Shown here piece after piece: positions 33,586-40,775 of a stretch of 64,000 bases of DNA; positions within the stretch are counted from its first letter, which is position 1, and every line of letters starts with the position of its first letter. Made by a program: the position numbers and the translations under genes. The notes beneath the pieces were generated by a model. The model searched no databases, was not told the DNA's origin, and saw nothing but the letters and a program-made list of their open reading frames with translations. The DNA is from Aeromicrobium sp. (GTDB lineage Bacteria; Actinomycetota; Actinomycetes; Propionibacteriales; Nocardioidaceae), in NCBI RefSeq assembly GCF_023146395.1, contig NZ_JAGLCD010000018.1, forward strand, positions 31,556 to 95,555. The letters are read 5' to 3'.

Positions 33586-34415
33586 CGGACCCGACGGCCC
33601 GCACCGAGCTCGAGACCTGCTTCCACGAGCGGGTCGCGGACGGCGTCGTGCTGCTCACGCTCAACCGCCCCGCCCAGGGCAACAGCGTCGTGCCCGAGCT
33701 CGCGCGGGACCTCATGGCGGTCCTCGACGAGCTCGAGCCCGACCGTTCGGTGCGGGTCGTGGTCCTGACGGGTGCCGGGCGGCAGTTCTCCGCGGGGGCC
33801 GACATGGTCGAGATGCAACGCTTCCTGCGGGAGCGGCTGTCGGTCGAGCAGGAGCCGTACAACGCGCGCGTGCTCTTTCCCGTCACGCAGCGGATCACGA
33901 CGTCGCGCCTGGTCTTCGTGGCCGCGGTCAACGGTGGGGCCACGGCCGGCGGCCTGGACTTCGCGCTGGCGTGCGACCTGAGGATCGCGTCGGACCGCGC
34001 GAAGCTGGGGGAGACCTACGTCAACATGGGGCTCGCCCCCGGCAATGGCGGGACCTGGTTCCTGCCGCGTCTGGTGGGGTCGGGCATGGCCGCGGAGCTC
34101 GCGCTGACCGGTGACGTCGTCACGGCGGAGCGGGCGCTCGAGATCGGTCTGGTCGGTCGGGTCGTGCCGCACGACGACCTGCTGCCGACGGCGATCGAGA
34201 CGGCCGGTCGGATCGCGGCCAAGCCGTGGCGTGCGCTCGAGGCGACCAAGCAGGCGTTGCGGGCGTCGTGGCAGCTCGACCTGACGGCCTCGATGGCGGC
34301 GAGCTTCTGGACCGTCGCCGCGCTGTACCACACCGACGACCTGCACGAGGCCGTCGACGCGTACGTCGAGAAGCGTCCGCCCCGCTTCAACCGGGACGTG
34401 TCGCCCGAGACGTGA
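33582..34415 (+). CDS. Enoyl-CoA hydratase/isomerase family protein
   Basis: 277 residues, crotonase fold: LLTLNRPAQGNSVV, the oxyanion segments RQFSAGADMVEMQRFL and VNGGATAGGLDFALACDLRIAS, and GETYVNMGLAPGNGGTWFLPRLVG. The latter contains a Glu/Gly pattern close to classical hydratases (E in LGETYVN). It is the last gene of the operon 30334-34415, coupled to the DUF35 gene by an ATGA overlap. It could perform a second hydration or isomerisation step. Confidence 0.82.
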   Translation: MTDPTARTELETCFHERVADGVVLLTLNRPAQGNSVVPELARDLMAVLDELEPDRSVRVVVLTGAGRQFSAGADMVEMQRFLRERLSVEQEPYNARVLFPVTQRITTSRLVFVAAVNGGATAGGLDFALACDLRIASDRAKLGETYVNMGLAPGNGGTWFLPRLVGSGMAAELALTGDVVTAERALEIGLVGRVVPHDDLLPTAIETAGRIAAKPWRALEATKQALRASWQLDLTASMAASFWTVAALYHTDDLHEAVDAYVEKRPPRFNRDVSPET

Positions 34416-34444
34416 CCCGGTGGGTCCGCGGGTCGTCGGTCAGG

Positions 34445-35059
34445 TCAGCGGGTCGACAGCCCGAGCGTCACGACGTCGGCCATGGCGTCGGCGATCTCGT
34501 CGGCCGAGGCGGACCCGGTCGGCGAGAACCACTCGGTCGCCGAGCCCAGCACGCCGATGATCGACAGCGTCGAGACCTTCGGACGGGTCGTGCCGAGGAG
34601 GGTGCCGTCGGTCATGCCCTCGGAGATCAGGCGGCTGAACAGGACCTCGTAGTCGCGGCGGACCTCGATCATCCGTGCCAGGTTGTCGCCCGTGAGGTAG
34701 TGCCACTGGTGGAACGTCACGCGCGTCTGGTCGAGGGTCACGGCCAGCACGCGCATGTGGGCCTTGATCGCCTCGCGCAGCCGCACGTCCGCGGTCCCCT
34801 CGCCGTCGACGATCGGGGCGATGACGTCGGTGAAGTTCTGCACCCCGCTCGTCACGATGTCGAGCAGGAGCTTCTCCTTGCTCTCGATGTGCGCGTAGAG
34901 GCTGCCGGGCAGGATGCCCACCGCCTCGCTCAGGTCGCGCATGCCGATGACCGGGTACCCACGCTCGCTGAAGAGTCGGATCGCCACCTCCTGGATGCGC
35001 TGGGGGGTAACGGGCGTCGTCGGCCGAGCCGCCCGCGATCCCGGGGTCCTACCCGCCAT
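34445..35059 (-). CDS. TetR-family regulator (candidate class B regulator)
   Basis: 204 residues. The helix-turn-helix (AIRLFSERGYPVIGMRDLSE, then VGILPGSLYAHIESKEKLLL) is of the KstR2/FadR-like TetR type, and RVTFHQWHYL marks the ligand domain. It is closely related to the regulator at 36987, whose matching blocks read VGILAGSLYAHIDGKENLLL and QIVFHQWRYL. Its gene is divergent from the thiolase at 35209 with a class B palindrome between (35144), so it is a prime candidate to bind class B sites; the effector would be an acyl-CoA. Confidence 0.87.
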   Translation of the reverse strand: MAGRTPGSRAARPTTPVTPQRIQEVAIRLFSERGYPVIGMRDLSEAVGILPGSLYAHIESKEKLLLDIVTSGVQNFTDVIAPIVDGEGTADVRLREAIKAHMRVLAVTLDQTRVTFHQWHYLTGDNLARMIEVRRDYEVLFSRLISEGMTDGTLLGTTRPKVSTLSIIGVLGSATEWFSPTGSASADEIADAMADVVTLGLSTR

Positions 35060-35143
35060 GTGTCCTCCTTCGTCCGTGTCTGGGAGATCGTGCCATCCGG
35101 TGCCGGGGTTGTGGCGCTCGAGGGGTCTCCGCGACTAGGATGC

Positions 35144-35159
35144 AAACACACGTTTGTTT
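35144..35159. promoter_or_regulatory. Class B operator-like palindrome
   Basis: AAACACACGTTTGTTT is symmetrical at 14 of 16 positions, the best dyad of the class together with 30302. It lies between the divergent TetR gene (35059) and the leader ORF/thiolase (35174/35209). Confidence 0.6.
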
Positions 35160-35173
35160 CCCGAAAGGCCATC

Positions 35174-35212
35174 ATGTCGCACTTGATCGTCTGCCGAGAG
35201 TCTCGCTCATGA
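35174..35212 (+). CDS. Possible 12-residue leader peptide overlapping the thiolase start
   Basis: ATG TCG CAC opens a 12-codon frame (MSHLIVCRESRS) that starts 14 bp after the class B palindrome. Its TGA overlaps the thiolase ATG in ATGA form. GAAAGG stands a few bases before its ATG, whereas the thiolase ATG has no good ribosome-binding site of its own. Translation of the leader may therefore feed ribosomes to the thiolase by coupling. Its meaning as a peptide is unknown; it could also be chance. Confidence 0.35.
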   Translation: MSHLIVCRESRS

Positions 35213-36420
35213 GCGTCTCGATCCTCGGTACCGGTGTCACCTCGTTCGGTCGGCGTCCCGACGACGACCTGCGGTCACTGTCGACCGAGGCGACGGACCT
35301 GGCGCTCCTCGACGCGGGTATCACCGCGTCCGACCTCGACATGGTCGTGTTCGGCAACGCGACGGAGGGCTACCTCCACGGCCAGGAGATGATCCGGTCC
35401 GAGGTCGTGTTGCGGCACGCGGGCCTGGCCGGGGTGCCGATGATCAACGTCGAGAACGCGTGCGCGTCGTCGTCGTCGGCCTTCCACGTCGCGTGCATGG
35501 CCGTGAGCTCCGGGGCGGCCGAGGTCGTCCTGGTGCTGGGCGCCGAGCGCCTGACGCATCCGACGAAACGGCGCAGCTTCGACGCGCTCGCCACGGCGGT
35601 CGACCTCACCGAGCACGTGGCCCTGGCCTCGGCTGTCGGCGCCACCGGCGCGCCGCCGGAGCAGGACGGCACGTCGCACTCGCCGCTCATGGACCTCTAC
35701 GCCGCCAAGGCGCGGTCGTTCATGGAGCGGTCGGACGTCACGGCCCGGGACCTGGCCATGGTGTCGGTCAAGAACCGTTTCCACGGCTCGCTCAACCCAC
35801 GCGCGCAGTTCCGGACGACGGTCGAGCTCGACGAGGTCCTCGCGAGCCGCATGATCTCCGACCCGCTCCAGCTCCTGATGTGCTCCCCGATCGGGGACGG
35901 TGCCGCAGCGGTCGTCGTGGCCTCCACCGACCTCGTCCGCCGACGGGGGAAGCCCGACGTGCGGGTCGCCGGGTGGGCGCTGACCTCCAACGGCGCCGAC
36001 GAGCGCGCGGCGCGACCTGTCGCCCGGGCGATGCAGAAGGCGTTGAGCCAGGCACAGGTCTCGGTCGACGACCTCGACGTCGCGGAGGTCCATGACGCGT
36101 GTGCGCCGGCCGAGCTCTGGCTCTACGAGGAGCTCGGCCTCTGCGAGGTCGGCGGGGCCGGCGACCTCCTGCGCTCGGGAGCGACCCGCCTCGGCGGAGC
36201 CCTGCCGGTCAACGTGGGTGGCGGTCTCCTGGGCCGGGGTCACCCGCTCGGCGCGACCGGCTGCGCCCAGCTGGTCGAGATCGCCGACCAGCTCCGGGGT
36301 CGCGGCGGGGCCCGGCAGGTCGAGGGCGCCCGGGTCGGCGTCGCCCAGAACAGCGGGGGCATCCTCGACGACCTCGACGAGGCCGTGGCCGCGGTCACGA
36401 TCCTCGCGCTCGAGGGGTGA
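35209..36420 (+). CDS. Thiolase-family protein (acetyl-CoA acetyltransferase type)
   Basis: 403 residues with nucleophilic Cys85 in INVENACASSSSAF and the C-terminal NVGGGLLGRGHPLGATGCAQ, keeping the catalytic GHP histidine. The last motif is AQNSGG rather than the classical Cys-x-Gly, as in SCP2-type thiolases. It should catalyse CoA-dependent cleavage of a 3-oxoacyl-CoA. The start ATG at 35209 overlaps the leader ORF stop. Followed without gap by the VOC-family gene and a TetR gene. Confidence 0.82.
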   Translation: MSVSILGTGVTSFGRRPDDDLRSLSTEATDLALLDAGITASDLDMVVFGNATEGYLHGQEMIRSEVVLRHAGLAGVPMINVENACASSSSAFHVACMAVSSGAAEVVLVLGAERLTHPTKRRSFDALATAVDLTEHVALASAVGATGAPPEQDGTSHSPLMDLYAAKARSFMERSDVTARDLAMVSVKNRFHGSLNPRAQFRTTVELDEVLASRMISDPLQLLMCSPIGDGAAAVVVASTDLVRRRGKPDVRVAGWALTSNGADERAARPVARAMQKALSQAQVSVDDLDVAEVHDACAPAELWLYEELGLCEVGGAGDLLRSGATRLGGALPVNVGGGLLGRGHPLGATGCAQLVEIADQLRGRGGARQVEGARVGVAQNSGGILDDLDEAVAAVTILALEG

Positions 36421-36938
36421 GGGCGACGGACGGGGCAGGGCGTGTCGCCGGGTCCGTGACGTCGGTCGACCACGTCGCGATCGCCGTGCGCGACCTGGCC
36501 GCAGCGGCGCACCTGTTCGTCGACGTCCTCGGCGCGACGTTGATGTACGGCGGCGACAACGACGCGACCGGGGTGCGGATCCTCAAGCTCGCCCTCGCGG
36601 ACTTCCGTGTCGAGCTGATGCAGCCGATCAGCGACGACAGCCGTCTGGCACGCGACCTCGACCGCCGCGGCGAGGGCTTCCACCACGTGACCCTGATGGT
36701 CGACGACGTGGCGCGCACGGTGTCGGACCTCGCGGCCGCCGGGCTCACGACGGTCGGCACCGACCTCGCCTCACCGCGGTGGTCGGAGACCTTCCTGTCG
36801 CCCCGCGACACCTTCGGGGCGCTCGTGCAGGTGGCGAGCGCCAGCGACGACTTCGGAGCGCGCGTCGACGAGTACACGCTCGACGACGTCCTGGCCGGGC
36901 GGGTGGCCTGGGTCGACAAGGTCGCCTGTCTGCGCTGA
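36417..36938 (+). CDS. Glyoxalase/VOC family protein, methylmalonyl-CoA epimerase-like
   Basis: 173 residues if translation starts at the GTG overlapping the thiolase stop (GTGA); 160 if it starts at GTG 36456 (VTSVDHVAIAV). Two VOC modules are visible. The first is SVDHVAIAVRDLAAAAHLFVDVLG with a metal-ligand His and VELMQPI. The second is FHHVTLMVDDVARTVSDLAAAG, with LSPRDTFGALVQV carrying the other ligands. The pattern is that of methylmalonyl-CoA epimerase, which would fit the B12 mutase at 20335, although the genes are 15 kb apart. Other VOC functions such as glyoxalase or ring-cleaving dioxygenase cannot be excluded. Confidence 0.72.
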   Translation: MRATDGAGRVAGSVTSVDHVAIAVRDLAAAAHLFVDVLGATLMYGGDNDATGVRILKLALADFRVELMQPISDDSRLARDLDRRGEGFHHVTLMVDDVARTVSDLAAAGLTTVGTDLASPRWSETFLSPRDTFGALVQVASASDDFGARVDEYTLDDVLAGRVAWVDKVACLR

Positions 36939-36986
36939 CGGATCCGAGTCGTGTTGACAACTACAGTGAGCAGGAATGGGTGAACG

Positions 36987-37583
36987 ATGGCGAGGACCGC
37001 AACGGCGTCCGACCGCACGCCGCGCGACACGATCGTCCGCGTGGCGACGGAGCTCTTCGGGAGGAACAGCTACCCCGGCACGTCGATGCGCGACATCGCG
37101 AGCGAGGTCGGCATCCTCGCCGGGAGCCTCTACGCGCACATCGACGGCAAGGAGAACCTCCTGCTCGAGATCATCGAGCACGGGATCGAGGAGTTCGTCG
37201 AGGAGGTCACGGTCGCCTTCGAGGGCGCGGGCAGTGCCAGCGAGCGGTTGCGGGCCATGATCCTGGCGCACGTCCGGATCGTGGCGAAGCAGCCCCGGCG
37301 GACGCAGATCGTCTTCCACCAGTGGCGGTACCTCGGCGCGGAGAACCAGCGCCGCGTGCGCAAGCGGCGAGCGGCGTACGAGGCCTTGTTCACCCGGCTG
37401 CTCGAGGAGGGTGTCGCCGACGGGAGCTTTGCCGCCGACATCGACGTCCGCGTCACGGTCCTCAGCATCCTCGGATCGCTCAACTGGACGCCGGAGTGGC
37501 TGTCGTCCGACGGACCGATCCCGGTCGAGGAACTCAGCGACCGACTGTCGGACGCCTTGATGAAGGGCGTCCTCGGCCGCTGA
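36987..37583 (+). CDS. TetR-family regulator (paralogue of 34445)
   Basis: 198 residues. The N-terminal DNA-binding domain reads IVRVATELFGRNSYPGTSMR and VGILAGSLYAHIDGKENLLL, and the ligand domain includes RTQIVFHQWRYLGAENQRR. Strong similarity to the regulator at 34445 in both domains marks a duplication. The two may share class B sites with different effectors or affinities. Third gene of the thiolase/VOC/TetR unit, 48 bp after the VOC gene. Its C-terminus is convergent with the ligase gene ending at 37604. Confidence 0.87.
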   Translation: MARTATASDRTPRDTIVRVATELFGRNSYPGTSMRDIASEVGILAGSLYAHIDGKENLLLEIIEHGIEEFVEEVTVAFEGAGSASERLRAMILAHVRIVAKQPRRTQIVFHQWRYLGAENQRRVRKRRAAYEALFTRLLEEGVADGSFAADIDVRVTVLSILGSLNWTPEWLSSDGPIPVEELSDRLSDALMKGVLGR

Positions 37584-37603
37584 GCCGACGGGTCGGACGA
37601 GAC

Positions 37604-39343
37604 TCATCCCTCCCGGGTCGCGGCGGCCTGTCGAACCGCTCGCTCGACGAGGTGGAACTTCTGCACGCGGCCGGTGACGGTCCGGGGGAGGTCGGCGGCC
37701 TCGGTGAAGAAGACCATCGCCGGCACCTTGAACTTCGCGAGCCGTGAGGCGCAGTACTCGATCAGCTCGTCCGGGTCGGGGCGCGCGGCGGGGTCGGCCA
37801 CGACCCAGGCGCACCCCACGTCGCCCCAGCGCTCGTGGGGCACGCCGACGACGTGGGCCTCGAGGACGCCGGGGTGGTCGATCAGCACCTCCTCGACGTC
37901 GCTCGGGATCACGAGCTCGCCGCCGAAGCGGTAGGACTCCTTCTGGCGCCCGGTCAGGGTCAGGTAGCCGTCGTCGGCCAGGCGTCCGAGGTCGCCCGTG
38001 CGCATCCACCCGTCGTCGGTGAAGAGGGCGGCAGTCTCCTCGGGCTTGTCGTAGTAGCTGCGGGTGATGATGGGCCCGCGGACGTAGAGCTCGCCGACCT
38101 CGCCGGTCGGCAGGTCCGCCCCGGTCACGGGGTCCACGACCTTGTAGACGGCCAGGGCTCCGCCGAGCTCCGGGTCGCCCGCCAGGCCACCGGGCTTGAC
38201 CGTCCCGTTGACGTGGGCGAGCTGCTCGACCGGGTCGCCCGGGCGGGTGCACATCGTGGAGGCGGTGGTCTCGGTCTGGCCGTAGGCGGTGAAGACGCGG
38301 TCGACCCCGAAGGTCTCCTGGATGCGGTCGAACATGCCGGGGGCATGGACCGCGCCGGAGGAGAAGACGGTGGACAGGCACGACAGGTCGTACGGGCGCG
38401 CTGCTGCCTCGGCGAGCAGCACGCTGGTCATGGCCGGGACGCACATGATCTCGTCGACCTCGTGCCGGGCGACCGCGCGGAGCATCGCGTCGGCGTCGAA
38501 GGCCGTGTGGGGCACGGTCGCTCCGCCGACGAACATCGTGGCGATGGTCGCCTCGACGTAGCCGAACACGTGGTAGAGCGGCATCGCGTAGATGATGCGG
38601 TACCCGTCTCCGAGACCGCGGGTGTAGGCGCTGGAGTACGCGGTGCGCAGGATGCCGTCGTGGCGCAGGACCACGCCCTTAGCCTTGCCGGTCGTGCCCG
38701 AGGTGTACAGCAGGTCCGAGGGGCTGTCGGGGTCGACCGCGTCGGACAGGGCGGCGACCGTCTCGTCGCTCACGCCGGCGCCCAGGTCGAGGAGGTCCGC
38801 CCACGTGCGCCCCCGTCCGACCGGCGTCGACGTGGTGCCGAAGACGACGACCTCGCGCAGGTGGGGGAGGACCTCGCCCCCGGCGACGTCCTCCCACTGC
38901 GGGATCAACCGGTCCAGCTCGGCGCCGTAGTCGAGGCCGCGGAACGCGTCCATCGTCACGAGGACCGACGCCCGGGACTGCCCGAGCACGTAGCCGAGCT
39001 CCTCGTGGCGCAGCATGAAGTTGATGCTCACCGAGACGGAGCCGAGCCGGGCCACGGCGAACTTGAGCGCGACCGCCTCAGGGAAGTTCGCCATGACGAC
39101 CGCGACGTGGTCGCCGGAGCCGACCCCGAGCTCGTGGAGCCCGGCGGCCAGCCGCGTCGAGAGCGTGGCGACCTCGGCGTAGGAGTAGGTGTGGTCGTCC
39201 GTCACGATCATCGGCCGGTCGGGGTGGACCTGCGCGAGGTGGTCGAGGAGCTGCGCGGTCGAGCGGGGGGTCCAGTGTCCCCATCGGGCTTCGAGCTCGG
39301 ACCGTCGCTGCTCGGCCTGGGCCACCAGGGCGTCCTGCGTCAT
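37604..39343 (-). CDS. Acyl-CoA synthetase (AMP-forming)
   Basis: 579 residues of the ANL family with a long N-terminus before the ATP loop LLYTSGTTGKAKGVVLRHDG, the YGQTETTASTMC motif, the DDGWMRTGDLGRLADDGYLTL hinge and the C-terminal lysine region RTVTGRVQKFHL. In the last, the usual Gly-Lys reads Gly-Arg with Lys two residues later. That change at the catalytic lysine position is worth noting and could lower adenylation activity. ATG 39343 shares one base with the stop of the CoA-transferase gene (TGATG). Both act on CoA esters. Confidence 0.85.
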   Translation of the reverse strand: MTQDALVAQAEQRRSELEARWGHWTPRSTAQLLDHLAQVHPDRPMIVTDDHTYSYAEVATLSTRLAAGLHELGVGSGDHVAVVMANFPEAVALKFAVARLGSVSVSINFMLRHEELGYVLGQSRASVLVTMDAFRGLDYGAELDRLIPQWEDVAGGEVLPHLREVVVFGTTSTPVGRGRTWADLLDLGAGVSDETVAALSDAVDPDSPSDLLYTSGTTGKAKGVVLRHDGILRTAYSSAYTRGLGDGYRIIYAMPLYHVFGYVEATIATMFVGGATVPHTAFDADAMLRAVARHEVDEIMCVPAMTSVLLAEAAARPYDLSCLSTVFSSGAVHAPGMFDRIQETFGVDRVFTAYGQTETTASTMCTRPGDPVEQLAHVNGTVKPGGLAGDPELGGALAVYKVVDPVTGADLPTGEVGELYVRGPIITRSYYDKPEETAALFTDDGWMRTGDLGRLADDGYLTLTGRQKESYRFGGELVIPSDVEEVLIDHPGVLEAHVVGVPHERWGDVGCAWVVADPAARPDPDELIEYCASRLAKFKVPAMVFFTEAADLPRTVTGRVQKFHLVERAVRQAAATREG

Positions 39344-40548
39344 CACGTCGGGTTTCCTCTCGTGCTGGTCGTCGTGGCCTCGCCGCTGCCGGTGAGGTCG
39401 TCGAGGCGGAGCCCGACCTCGCCGAGCACCTCGGCCGTGTGCTCGCCGAGACGGGGTGCCGGGCGCCGCGGCGCCGAGCGCTCCCGGTCCATGGGGAGGT
39501 GGATCTGCAGCAGGTCCGGCGTGCTGCCCCCGTCCACGGGCGCGATGAGTCCACGCTCGGCCGTGAGCGGGTGGGCGAGTGCCTCCCCGAGGTCGTGGAC
39601 CGGACCGGCAGGGACCCCGGCCGCGGCCAGTGCCTCGAGCCAGTCGGCCGAGCCGCGCGTCGCCAGCACGACCTGGAGTCGCTCCGCGAGCTCGAAGCGG
39701 CGGGCCAGACGCCGGTCCATCGTGGAGAAGTCGGGGTCGGTGGCGAGGTCGTCCAGGCCGAGCGCACGGCAGAGGGCGACGAACATCCGGTCCGTCGAGG
39801 TCGCGATCATGATCGGCCGGTCGGTCGTGCTGAAGACCTGGTACGGCGCCGCGCTCGGCGCTGCCGAGCCGAGCCGGGGTGGGAACGTGCCCGTCGCGAG
39901 ATACCCCATGACCTGGTGCCCCATCAGGAACAGCCCGGTGTCGACGAGGCTCCCCTCGAGGCGTTGCGGCTCGTCGGTCGCGGCGCGGCGCACCAGCGCG
40001 GCCTGGATCGCCAGGGCCACCCACAGGCCGGTCGACACGTCGATGACCGACGGCGCGGCGCGGACGGGGCCACCGTCAGCCTCGCCCGTCATCTCCATGA
40101 TCCCGGTGAAGGCCTGGATCAGGGCGTCGTAGCCGGGGCGGTCGTGACCGAGGGGTCCGGTGCCGAAGGCGTTGACCGACACGTGGACCAGCCGGGGGCT
40201 CGCGCGCACCAGGTCGTCGTAGCCGAGGCCGAGCCGGTCGGCCACCCCCGGACGGAACGACTCGACCACGACGTCGGCGTCGGCGGCCAGCCGGAGGACC
40301 GCCTCCCGGCCGGCCGGCGACTTCAGGTCGAGCGCGGCACTGCGCTTGTTGCGGTTCACGGTCTGGAACACCGTCGCCTCACCGTTCCAGTACGGCGGGA
40401 GCGAGCGCGTCGCGTCGCCGTGCGGAGGGCGCTCGATCTTCACGACGTCGGCACCCAGGTCGGCCAGGACCAGGCAGGCGAGAGGACCGGCGATGTTCTC
40501 GCTCAGGTCGAGGACGCGGACACCGGCGTACGTCTCGTGGAACTGCAC
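39343..40548 (-). CDS. CaiB/BaiF family CoA-transferase
   Basis: 401 residues of the class III CoA-transferase family, with GVRVLDLSENIAGPLACLVLADLGADVVKIERP and FRPGVADRLGLGYDDL. The catalytic aspartate is in RPGYDALIQAFTGIM, followed by PVRAAPSVIDVSTGL. It transfers CoA between carboxylic acids through an aspartyl-CoA thioester. A class B site lies 26 bp upstream. The GTG at 40548 is preferred because AAGGGG lies 8-9 nt upstream of it; the GTG at 40557 is only 1 nt from that site. Confidence 0.83.
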   Translation of the reverse strand: MQFHETYAGVRVLDLSENIAGPLACLVLADLGADVVKIERPPHGDATRSLPPYWNGEATVFQTVNRNKRSAALDLKSPAGREAVLRLAADADVVVESFRPGVADRLGLGYDDLVRASPRLVHVSVNAFGTGPLGHDRPGYDALIQAFTGIMEMTGEADGGPVRAAPSVIDVSTGLWVALAIQAALVRRAATDEPQRLEGSLVDTGLFLMGHQVMGYLATGTFPPRLGSAAPSAAPYQVFSTTDRPIMIATSTDRMFVALCRALGLDDLATDPDFSTMDRRLARRFELAERLQVVLATRGSADWLEALAAAGVPAGPVHDLGEALAHPLTAERGLIAPVDGGSTPDLLQIHLPMDRERSAPRRPAPRLGEHTAEVLGEVGLRLDDLTGSGEATTTSTRGNPT

Positions 40549-40573
40549 CTCACCCACCCCTTGATCTTCGCAC

Positions 40574-40589
40574 GAACAATCACTTGTTT
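40574..40589. promoter_or_regulatory. Class B operator-like palindrome
   Basis: GAACAATCACTTGTTT is, on the other strand, AAACAAGTGATTGTTC. It differs from the site at 49531 in only one base of 16, although the two are 9 kb apart and face different genes. It lies directly upstream of the CoA-transferase/ligase operon. Confidence 0.65.
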
Positions 40590-40712
40590 GTTTCTACCCC
40601 GAGCCGACCGACGTGGTCAAGGTCACGGCACGCTCGATGGGACCGAGCGTGTCACGAAGGGCGGCTGTCGACGTGATGGTTGACGGGAAATGCGACGCAT
40701 GTCAGAGTGACC

Positions 40713-40728
40713 AAACAAGCGTTCGTAC
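40713..40728. promoter_or_regulatory. Class B operator-like site (weak dyad)
   Basis: AAACAAGCGTTCGTAC resembles the class in its left half (AAACAAGCG) but is symmetrical at only about half of its positions. It lies 48-63 bp upstream of the monooxygenase at 40776, on the plus-strand side of the divergent region that also holds the strong site at 40574. Confidence 0.4.
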
Positions 40729-40775
40729 GGAAGCGTTCCGACAGCAGGGCGCCCGACCAGCAGAGGAAGTCCGTG

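Noticed and set aside
36951..36970. GTTGAC-containing sequence before the TetR gene at 36987 as a class A site
   Set aside because: The partner half-site at the fixed 6-bp spacing is missing on both sides; the match is only one arm.
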